From positions 6,500,803 to 6,564,802 of the forward strand of contig OX291550.1 of the NCBI GenBank assembly GCA_946406115.1: DNA of 64,000 bases. Direction: 5' to 3'. Source of the DNA: Apoda limacodes (taxonomy: Eukaryota > Arthropoda > Insecta > Lepidoptera > Limacodidae). Under the pieces are notes generated by a model. The model saw only the letters and a list, made by a program, of their open reading frames with translations, had not been told where the DNA came from and did no database searches. Positions 57,801 to 64,000 of the stretch are shown here, one piece after another. Positions within the stretch are counted from its first letter, which is position 1. Every line of letters begins with the position of its first letter. Both the position numbers and the translations under genes were made by a program.

Positions 57801-60800
57801 ATGCAAGCTCATGGTAGATGCCCAGGTGTGTTCATGACTTTTAATTTTTTTCGATTTCTATTTATGGTCACGATACTGCCGAGTGTAATGTTGTGAATGG
57901 TATGCGCCCAAACCTGTTACTACACTTAGCGCCCTGCGTGCCACTTGACGTTCAACCGGTCACACAAAAAACACCTATTTAAGTATCCAAACAAACTTTT
58001 AGGTATATCAACATGACCGACGCGAACGGTGTAGAAAACGCAATTAGGGGCAATATAGGAGGAAGAACTAATAAAGACTGCTCCGTGACACTGCTCGTGG
58101 CATTAATTGCCTCCTGGACCAAAGGCCGCGGGTTCGATTCCCGCTATAAAAACATATTTTTGTAATTAAGCCGCTATAAAACATACTTATGTTAAGAACA
58201 TTTGGGTTTGTCTTAAATCCGGGTGGTTCCTATATGCCTAAGTGAATACATACATATTATATATATGTACTATTTACAAAAAAGTACATAACTATTTGCA
58301 TCAGTTGTCTGGTAACCTTAGTACAGTTTGGTACCAGATGGCACTGTTTGTAATGTCCAGAAATTCTTATATTTTAAATACTAATGAAAAATACAGAAAC
58401 GTTACTGGTGGTGCACATTAGCCGTTGTATAGGCAGCAGTGAACATTGTCAAGTTGGTAATGACCATAATAATAGATTAAATTACAGCGGTCATTATAGC
58501 GCTTTATTTCCCATATGGCATCCATACAATACAAAGAAAAAAACAAATATTCATAAGCAGTAATAAAAGGCGGTGTAAAGTAAACGATTTTTTCCACACA
58601 TCCTTTCTACTACTAAAGATAAATATGACTTACTTATGTAAGATATTTCGGTGCAAACCAACAGGAGTTCCAGTGCAGAATCCCTTATTTCCCAATTGAT
58701 ATCATTCATTTTCATGTAGATCAGATGGCCCAGCTCATGGGTGGCTGTGCCAGGTTTGGACTCCATCAACAGGGATAAGTTTGGAGGTAGGAACTTCTTC
58801 ACTGTCAGTGATATAACGTTCAGGGCCATAACAATGAACTGAAACAGTCGACAAATAGAAACTATTAAAAAGGTAATACAAACTTTTTAACAAATAAAAC
58901 AACTGGCTTCAAAAAGATGCACTTAACGGTACAAATAATAAGGTAAAGTAATTATTTTTACCTTTTATTAATATGGGACCACCTCGAAAGTATACCCTTT
59001 TAAATAAAAAAAATATATTTTGAAATGCCGTCCATACATGACGGAGTTATGCTCGAACATACGTAAAAAAAATACAAACATCTGAATTGAGTACCTCCTT
59101 TTTTTTTGAAGTCGATTAGAAAGTAATTTGATGGTTATTATGTAGTTAGTCAAATATATAGATATCAAAAAAAAAATGTTTTTGAGTTACTGTAGTGTAG
59201 TGACAGAAAAAAATAGTGAAATTGATAATAAAAAATAACGAAAAACAAATTGCCTTCCCCTTAACAAAGACTAAGTGATACACTCTACTCTTCATCACAA
59301 ATAAAAAATAAAACCCGCCTCATATTTTATTGTGATATTATAATAATACATAAATTAAAATTAAATAATATCTAATAATAAACTAACTAAAAACTTATAT
59401 TTACATTTGAGATATTTTCGCAATTATGGAAATTTATTGTTAAAGTTTTATTAGGAATAAAGATTGCTGTAGATTTCATATTCTGCGTGTTTGAAATAAT
59501 GTCCGAATTTGGCTCATTTTCAGAAAAATGTGACGGTGAATCTCGTTGTTTGGATGTAGATGGGCGCGGCGACAGTGGCATGGAGGGATTAACTGAAGGT
59601 TGCAATTAAATATGTTGGAAGGATAAATGGAACAATATCTTTTTTCCATTAACGATTTCAGTGATGCAAAATAGCTTTTTACAATAAAACAACGAAGCGC
59701 AAATATGATCAATTGTGCACACAATTCAATGACATGTTGGACATCAACAACATACATTGCTATGCATAGAATAGGCGCGTCATTACCGTAAGTTCTATGA
59801 ACGCGAGCTTTGCTTTAAGAATAGAATTTTTTTTTTAAAAAAAGCCCGTGGTAGTAAGTACGGTCCTAACACCCGCTTTTCTGCACTTAATGACACTGTA
59901 AAAGTGTATGTAAAAGTTATTGAGAATATCCTTTTTATATAATACATTTCTTTGGACATTACACACAGCGCAGTCTGGCCTCAAAATAAGTAAGGCTTGT
60001 GTTATGGATCCCAGACAATGGATACAAATACATATATATTATTTTTTTGTCAATATCATAACGTAAATACACCCACACTTAAGACAAACACAAATGTTTA
60101 TCACATAAATGTATCCAGTGCGGGAATTAAACCCACACCCTCTGCACAGCAGTCGGTCACGCTACCAACTGGGCTGTGAGGGAGTCAATTGTTCATGTTA
60201 AATTAAATTATTGTTAAATAAAAAGTGAAATGAATGAAAATTTGTTTTTCGGGTACAAATTAATAAGGACGTGTTAGGTATCTAGCGGTGGTGGCCGAGT
60301 GGTTGGTTGGGAAGAGGGTCGAGCCCGGCATGTACCAATGGGACTTTTCTTAGTTTCTCAAATACATTGTTTATTCACACCAATCGCTTCTTGGTTAACA
60401 AAAACATCGCGAGGAAACCTGCATAAGACTACGCAAGAGCATAAAAAAGTTCACACTCCGCACTGGACCTGCGTGTGAACTAAGGCCCAAATTGCCCTCA
60501 GTTAAGGAGAGCGTGGGTTGTGCCCTAACAGCGGGGACCTATGAAGGCTGATAAGCAGTGTAATTAGGATTTTTTGAAAATAATTCCTTTAAAGGGTATA
60601 AAATAGGGGATGCGGATTTGCAAGGTAATAAAATTTTATTATAAAATGATACATTTTGTACATAACCGTGAAAGATATAACGCTGTAACAGAATGGGAAG
60701 GAATAAGACAGCAAGACGATACTTATTAGAGAAAAGAACTACTACAATATTTATGTATTACTAATATAAATGAATAGAAATAACTACAACTCACCTTACA

Positions 60801-62224
60801 AGATAAATTAGGTCTCTTCAGAATACTAAACACAACATTATACAAACATATTATTTCCAAGCTCTCGTCCCACGTTATGTCGTAATTTTTGACTAAGAAC
60901 TGTACTATATCAAGTACATACGTAACAACTAGAAGTTTTTCAGGATCTTCTTCATAATGCAGCTCCAACTTAAGTTCCCCTTGCTCGTTTAAAGGATCAT
61001 AGTCTTTGAGAATATAAAACATTGCTTGAAAAAGTAAATTAGCTTGCTGACTGTTCAAATGGTCTTTTAAGTTTGTTAGCCTCTTTAAACTTTGTATTGT
61101 AACATTTAAGGGATCCAGCTCTAACACAAAATCCCTAAATGCTTGGCAGGCGGTCACTGTATATTCGCAAGTCAAGTTAACGAGTTTCATTATGTAATCT
61201 TCCATTCTTTCGTCAATATTTCCTAAGCATAATCTCTTAACGTACACTAGTGCAGGCACTAAACACATAAAAATCAGTTGATTTGCCAACTGAATTTTTT
61301 TTCCGTCCATTTCCTTTGCCACGCAGATTTTATCCTTCCATATTGCGCTAAAAATCACATTACAACACGTGCAGAAATCCAATATTACTGTCAAAGACTT
61401 TCTTTGTATTAAATAAGTAATTTGGTTAAAATACCAAACACCAAGATTCATAAAATCTTTCATTTCGTACGTCATGTTGCGTGAAATAGGTTTCTCCAAA
61501 AATACAATAGCAATATTAAATAGAAACGCAAATTTTGATATCAAAAAAATTATATCGTCTTTGCGTATTATATTTAGGACAATGTAGAGATGTTTGATTA
61601 TTTCGTAGTCTTCTAACAAAGTTCTTACAATGTTATTTGGTTTTTCTATTTGTTTATACTTGCTCAACACAGAAATTAACATTTGTAACATCGGCTCTAA
61701 TCTCTTTGATATCGCCTCTTGGTCATCACTGGAAACACAATCCATACTTTTGTAATCTGTATCAAACAGAGGTTTTAAGATAAAATCCAATATTTCTTTA
61801 ACATAGTAAGGTCCGCAATCGGTCCAATCGTTCAGTCTCCAAAGTTTATTACAAACGAAGCTGTAAATCTGCCGAATTACATACACAGACTGTTTCTCAT
61901 TACATAAGCTGAGAATTTCTTTCCAAACTCCCTTTTCCATTAGCCACGTAACTCCTGAATTGTGTTCCGTGAAAGCTATAGCTACTTCCATGTATGCTAC
62001 CTTGAAACTTGAGTTCATCTCTGAATTACTCATGTCTTTGAATGATTGAATGATATTGTTTTCTAGTTTAGAGATTATTTTACCGAAATGGAGTTCATAT
62101 TTTCCTGAGATGGCTAATAGTCGGATTAAGAATACTTTTACTGAACTATGTGCATTTTCTGTTTTATCCCAAACTTCTATAATTAAATCAGACATCAATG
62201 GCGCACAAACGAGAAATGATATTT
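46850..62224 (-). CDS. BRAT1: BRAT1 orthologue (HEAT-repeat chaperone of INTS11/INTS9), C-terminal ~897 residues
   Basis: BRAT1 (Drosophila dBrat1, CG7044) is a HEAT-repeat protein that binds the Integrator endonuclease pair INTS9/INTS11, mainly in the cytoplasm, and is needed for its nuclear function. It was first described with BRCA1 and ATM. Exons 62224-60795, 58838-58634, 53180-53005 and 47734-46850 join in phases 0, 1, 0 without a stop and give about 897 residues. Supporting sequence: NWEIRDSALELLLVCTEI, HEAYVQVTALKCLAAASKI, DFHWEVQMSALRYWRTVINF and SFQSLLDDVLGLY, all in the order and spacing of BRAT1. The C-terminus is ..ANALDCY; the final Cys-Tyr is the family's INTS11 active-site plug. 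With the human protein at about 820 residues, this partial insect one is already longer. The upstream exon(s) should end in phase 1 and were not seen in 62.2-64 kb. Introns of 2, 5.5 and 5.3 kb are full of repeats. Confidence 0.88.
48000..49185. other. BRAT1 intron 3, distal part; no gene
   Basis: Contains a GC-richer SINE-like stretch at 48085-48200 ('accaccggggacgcaggact'). Otherwise AT-rich with no readable motif. Confidence 0.45.
49190..49540 (+). repeat. Dispersed repeat A, copy 3 (BRAT1 intron 3)
   Basis: 'ttgaaatcgttttgttctcc', 'agctgttcactatttttaaa', 'gagcatgtgcagccaatgtg', 'gaatgcgcgcgtagagagca', 'cacattcaatgcgtaaatt' and 'acaatgctattgtttaaatg'. Longest and best of the three copies. 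Confidence 0.78.
51028..51280 (+). repeat. 62-bp tandem repeat, four near-identical copies (BRAT1 intron 3)
   Basis: 'ttagcacgattttattgcac' occurs at 51061, 51123, 51185 and 51247, exactly 62 bp apart, with no difference seen between copies. Each unit carries an inverted pair, ACGATTT and AAATCGT, around 'tattgcac', plus a T run. Confidence 0.97.
51695..51790 (-). repeat. Jockey-like LINE 3' end, reverse fragment
   Basis: 'ctgaggtggcaaacaagcta', 'gatggtaagcggtcacca' and 'tagcctatggacacttgc' are the reverse of the tail at 24.58-24.66 kb. Confidence 0.75.
51800..51995 (+). pseudogene. LINE 3' end (CR1-like reverse transcriptase tail)
   Basis: Reads NRIVPNWNRLPEDVVASKTI then NAFKNKLDRWIRKEK, the 'N.WN.LP..VV....N.FKN.LD' end of CR1/L2-type LINEs, with a stop and 'ctaataaataaataacaaat' tail. 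Opposite strand to the adjacent Jockey tail. Confidence 0.7.
53005..53180 (-). CDS. BRAT1: BRAT1 exon (AYVQVTALKCL)
   Basis: Acceptor TTTATTTCAG; its first two bases with the A of the previous exon make Lys. Reads YPPLQKQILENKLINYAATM, HEAYVQVTALKCLAAASKIH, ELWDQMQREHPNIQ. The donor is CAG|GTACTT, weaker than the others. Phase 0 out. Confidence 0.9.
54046..54729 (-). pseudogene. Penelope-like GIY-YIG endonuclease domain with one stop codon
   Basis: 228 codons in one frame, interrupted only by TGA at 54172-54174 (codon 186). Order: RPNYVVHTSRQKNNSELRFI at the start; TIPCCRLRCKTCLLIN, a Cys-rich finger, at residues 89-104; VYLIECKHCTAFYIGETNN (131-149), the GIY-YIG pair; HIRMNNHRH (152-160) with the catalytic Arg and a conserved His; FTVRIIKSFSFPISDIELRT with the catalytic-type Glu near 203; YIWLLGSNYGPGLNKHF at the end. 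This is the nuclease of EN-containing Penelope-like retroelements, used for target cleavage. No start codon and no RT domain, so it is a truncated element. The frame with longer uninterrupted ORF at 53850-54179 is a shadow. Confidence 0.85.
54755..54860 (+). repeat. (CA)n microsatellite in the right arm
   Basis: Interrupted CA repeat of about 90 bp. The left arm holds the short counterpart (GT)n at 53866-53891, so the tract expanded after the arms formed. Confidence 0.95.
55100..56375. other. BRAT1 intron 2, no gene recognised
   Basis: Mostly AT-rich. A GC-richer part at 55240-55440 ('gcgccacgatgacttgccgg') has no conserved frame. Confidence 0.45.
56376..56645 (-). repeat. Jockey-like LINE 3' end, reverse
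   Basis: 'ataccactaaggtggcaaaa', 'gccttggcagagagcttatt' and 'cctaagcattcgctggagga' are the reverse complement of the tail at 24.44-24.67 kb, spanning the LWNELP-like region to the poly(A) end. Confidence 0.75.
56965..57385 (+). repeat. Dispersed repeat D, nearly complete right part
   Basis: 'cgaaccctattaataagact' through 'ggctgtatctcatgaaccgt', 'aacggcaacaggtagacgct', 'atacaacaaacgtgattttt' to 'gcgagtccaactcgcacttg' and 'gccgatttt'. This end is the inverse of the start at 10.69 kb. Confidence 0.8.
57434..57655. mobile_element. Foldback MITE, ~220 bp
   Basis: Arms 57434-57494 and 57592-57655 are inverted copies ('caactaactttgacgttaac' versus reversed 'caactaacattgactataac', then 'aaaaatgggagattgtatg' in both). 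An inner pair 'agtcagctatttttat'/'aaaaaatagctgact' makes it almost fully palindromic. No target duplication was certain. Confidence 0.85.
58085..58330 (+). repeat. tRNA-derived SINE
   Basis: B box in 'gcgggttcgattcccgc' at about 58126-58142, then 'gtttgtcttaaatccgggtg', 'gttcctatatgcctaagtga' and an AT-rich tail with 'tactatttacaaaaaa'. Same family as 5.98 kb and, reversed, 59.96 kb. In BRAT1 intron 2. Confidence 0.75.
58634..58838 (-). CDS. BRAT1: BRAT1 exon (WEIRDSALELL)
   Basis: Acceptor CGACTGTTTCAG, donor GTAAGT. Phase 0 in, phase 1 out. Starts FIVMALNVISLTVKKFLPPN and contains NDINWEIRDSALELLLVCTE, which corresponds to the WEVRDSALEFL block of vertebrate BRAT1. Confidence 0.9.
58880..59125. 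repeat. Foldback-element half arm plus repeat C
   Basis: 'aactttttaacaaataaaac' and 'ggcttcaaaaagatgcactt' match the left arm at 22.94 kb. 'atgggaccacctcgaaagta' to 'gagtacctccttttttttt' then 'gaagtcgatta' matches repeat C at 23.38 kb. In BRAT1 intron 1 as numbered here (after the large exon). Confidence 0.7.
59300..59760 (-). other. Unassigned reading frames in a BRAT1 intron
   Basis: Overlapping minus-strand frames (59387-59605 and 59476-59757). One reads NPSMPLSPRPSTSKQRDSPS then HFSENEPNSDIISNTQ, a Ser/Pro-rich stretch that looks more protein-like than random, but it carries no domain that I recognise and lacks a start and splice context. Could be the tail of a transposon-encoded MADF/BESS-type protein; that is a guess. 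Confidence 0.25.
59960..60180 (-). repeat. tRNA-derived SINE, reverse
   Basis: On the minus strand the head has 'cccagttggtagcgtgaccg' (A-box region) and 'gtgtgggtttaattcccgca' (B-box region), then 'gtttgtcttaagtgtgggtg'. Same family as 58.09 kb. The 60-codon plus-strand frame here is not a gene. Confidence 0.75.
60280..60560 (+). repeat. tRNA-Ser-like SINE, second family
   Basis: 'ggtggccgagtggttgg' (A box) and 'gggtcgagcccggc' (B box), then the body 'acatcgcgaggaaacctgca', 'cactccgcactggacctgcg' and 'ctaaggcccaaattgccctc'. The body is a standard moth SINE/LINE sequence. Ends near 'gaaggctgataagcagtg'. Confidence 0.75.
60795..62224 (-). CDS. BRAT1: BRAT1 large exon (N-terminal to middle helical repeats)
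   Basis: Acceptor TTTCTTGTTCCAG, donor GTGAGT. 1430 bp, entering with two bases of a split codon. Begins ISFLVCAPLMSDLIIEVWDK and ends ILKRPNLSCK. Helical-repeat protein with little sequence identity by eye, assigned mainly by exact splicing to the next exons. The ATG at 62195 is internal because the frame is open back to the acceptor. Confidence 0.85.
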
Positions 62225-62394
62225 CTGGAACAAGAAAAAAGTAATTAACAGTTGAGTAATGATGTTGAATAAAGCACTAGAGAAATAATGTTGAGACTGA
62301 CACATGCCAAGAGGAAAAGTTCCATATATAATATAATCGTCTTTTAAAAACAAGGATGATAGATGATGAAGGGACATATTGTCGTCTTTATTTA

Positions 62395-62600
62395 TGTATT
62401 TTTAGGGTTCCCTTATATGATAACTTTGTTGTTCGTATGACTGTCTGTCCTAACTGCTAAAAATCACCGTTTTCAGCAGACATGCTATCTAAAACTCACA
62501 GATAGAACCATCATCTTAGAACCAATACCAAATTTTACAAAAATACTTTTTAACAACTTTTATGTTGCTGAAGAAGCACATTTTTAAAATTCGTTTTGTT
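62395..62600 (+). repeat. Repeat fragment related to families B/D
   Basis: 'tagggttcccttatatgata', 'ctttgttgttcgtatgactg' resemble the 'gggttcc..ctttgttgtccgtctgtctg' openings of the repeats at 7.37 and 10.14 kb. No coding sequence. Confidence 0.45.
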
Positions 62601-62676
62601 CAAATAGGATATCAGACATAACCATCGGCGACGCTAATGGACGTCAGGAACCCTCTTAAGGAGCACATAGCAGCTA

Positions 62677-62896
62677 ACTAGCGCCGCCATTAGATATCCT
62701 CAATTTTCTCTTTGTAGCATTTCTGCTAAAAACGGCCAATTTTAGCAGATGCTAACTAAAACTCACAGATATTATTTAGAAACTATATAAAACCTTCTAA
62801 AAATAGCTTATGACTATTTTATATTTCCAACATTTGGATTTAAGAAATTCGTTTTCTACGATAAGAAAATTGAGGATATCTAATGGCGGCGCTAGT
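62677..62896. mobile_element. MITE-like element with perfect 31-bp inverted ends
   Basis: 62677-62707 and 62866-62896 are exact inverted copies (right copy starts 'aaaattgaggatatctaatg'). Flanks add a partial direct repeat ('aaccctcttaaggagcacat' versus 'gccctcttacaagggggcac'). Interior 158 bp, non-coding. 'ctagcgccgccattagatat' makes the ends unusually GC-rich for the window. Confidence 0.8.
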
Positions 62897-62919
62897 GGGC
62901 TGTAAGGGCCCTCTTACAA

Positions 62920-64000
62920 GGGGGCACACAGTAGATATAGGGGGTTTGATGAAGAATGCACTTAATAGTATTATAAGTTTTCCCTCTATTACGTATTAAC
63001 ATTTGGCCACACCCATACTGCTATTGCAATAGCCTTAAAACTTTTTTACACGGTGAGACTCCCCACTATTTACCCTTCTTTCGAAATTTCCTCCATTTTA
63101 TTGGCTGAAATATAGCTGTACGGGAGAACGATTCTCCTTGTACGATTTGTTTGCGTTATGATTAGCGACACTTATCAGTTTAAGTATTCAGATAGACATT
63201 TGAATGTTTAAATATTTGGCGTGTCTTCCGCCCAAATGATCACAGCACAATTTCACACATCAATCCGAAAAACATATATATTATAAAAATGTTTTTATTA
63301 TTTTATTGTAATTTATATATTACTAGCGGTCCCGGCGAACGTTGTTCGGCTGTCGTCCCTCTGTAACCCGGCGATAGTTGGTTTTTACCTAAAGTGCCCG
63401 AGTCCGGCTCGCACCTAACAGATCGAGATAAAAACTATCCTTTCTTTTAACTTGGATCAAATAACAGATAGTTACGAAGTTTGATCAAAATCGGTTCAGT
63501 AGTTAAGGAGTAGGGACAAGAAAAAGGTATCGATACTTTGTGGTATCGAGTACTTTTCCTTTCGATACCGATACTTTTGCACTCGATACTTTATGTTCAA
63601 TACTTTTACACAATGAGTACTTTTTGACAGGTATCGTATCGAATAAATCTAAGAAATTACCCATTTCTAACCTGACTTTACAGCTCATATTTATGGCAAC
63701 GCCATCTAGTTCAACCGTATTTAACGTTCTAAAACATAACATTAAGATCAAAATTGTTTCTCCGTTCACGGTTCAGTTCCTATTCTTTCCTTCATTCACT
63801 TCACTAATCAATTGATCACTCGTTCCGCTCATTCGCCGTTGTTCTAATATTGTTACATTCAGCCAGGCTTTCCAACTTAGAGCCTTTAGCCTTAACTTAA
63901 AGGCGGAAATAAGTATTTTGGGCTTTTCATAGGCCCAAAAAATTAGGGCTATTTTTAGGGGAATAAAAAATATTTCATGCATCACTAATTTTAATGACCC
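62920..64000. other. Repeat-rich right end, no BRAT1 exon found
   Basis: 63325-63510 holds a common lepidopteran repeat ('tactagcggtcccggcgaac' to 'aaatcggttcagtagttaag'). 63525-63640 has repeated 'tatcgatactt'/'tatcgagtac' words. Frames on both strands here (for example 63503-63769) run through this repeat and show no conserved motif. Confidence 0.5.

Noticed and set aside
63503..63769. Minus-strand ORF as the missing upstream BRAT1 exon
   Set aside because: It covers repeated 'tatcgata' words and a common repeat, has no helical-repeat character, and no donor that would fit phase 1 was apparent.

Overview
The window is animal nuclear DNA, AT-rich and full of old transposons, and is most likely from a moth or butterfly. 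The evidence is spliced genes with GT/AG introns, a Drosophila-type (light-sensing) cryptochrome 1, and repeat families that I recognise as typical of Lepidoptera: Jockey/CR1/RTE LINE tails, tRNA- and 5S-derived SINEs, and a dispersed repeat carrying 'cgagtccgactcg' and 'gggttccgtaccc' ends. No bacterial genes, CRISPR array or confident functional RNA gene was seen.

Three host genes can be supported. (1) cry1 on the minus strand, 6793 down to 1273: six exons with matching splice phases encode about the first 270 residues of cryptochrome 1; the rest lies off the left edge. (2) mRpL12 on the plus strand, 44390-44666 and 44999-45202: the last two exons of the mitochondrial L7/L12 ribosomal protein; the first exon was not found. 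(3) A BRAT1 orthologue on the minus strand, 62224 down to 46850: four exons spread over 15 kb, joined in phase, give about 897 C-terminal residues ending in the diagnostic Asp-Cys-Tyr; its 5' end was not located. mRpL12 and BRAT1 are convergent, with about 1.6 kb between their stop codons.

Region by region: 1-6.8 kb is cry1 with repeat-bearing introns. 7-9.1 kb has a 5S-like SINE and a long hAT transposase frame. 9.1-30.6 kb is a transposon graveyard: Jockey-like, CR1-like and RTE LINE pieces, a nested pogo-like/hAT/Jockey block at 17.25-20.38 kb, foldback elements and E-box-bearing duplications. 30.7-33.6 kb is a deleted BEL/Pao LTR retrotransposon with intact LTRs, polypurine tract and 5-bp target duplication, set in a 97-bp tandem repeat. 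33.6-43.8 kb holds more LINE debris, a hAT-like MITE with an 8-bp duplication and a Tc1-like relic. 43.8-62.2 kb is the mRpL12/BRAT1 block; the BRAT1 introns carry a four-copy 62-bp tandem repeat and an inverted-repeat-flanked Penelope-like GIY-YIG endonuclease. 62.4-64 kb is repeat sequence.

No operon-like or co-operating system is visible: the host genes have unrelated jobs (light input to the clock, mitochondrial translation, Integrator/INTS11 assembly). The most unusual item is the Penelope-like element at 53.64-55.09 kb, whose real reading frame is hidden by one stop codon and whose two inverted arms carry a hammerhead-ribozyme-like core. Family names come from recognising translated motifs by eye, without database searches.
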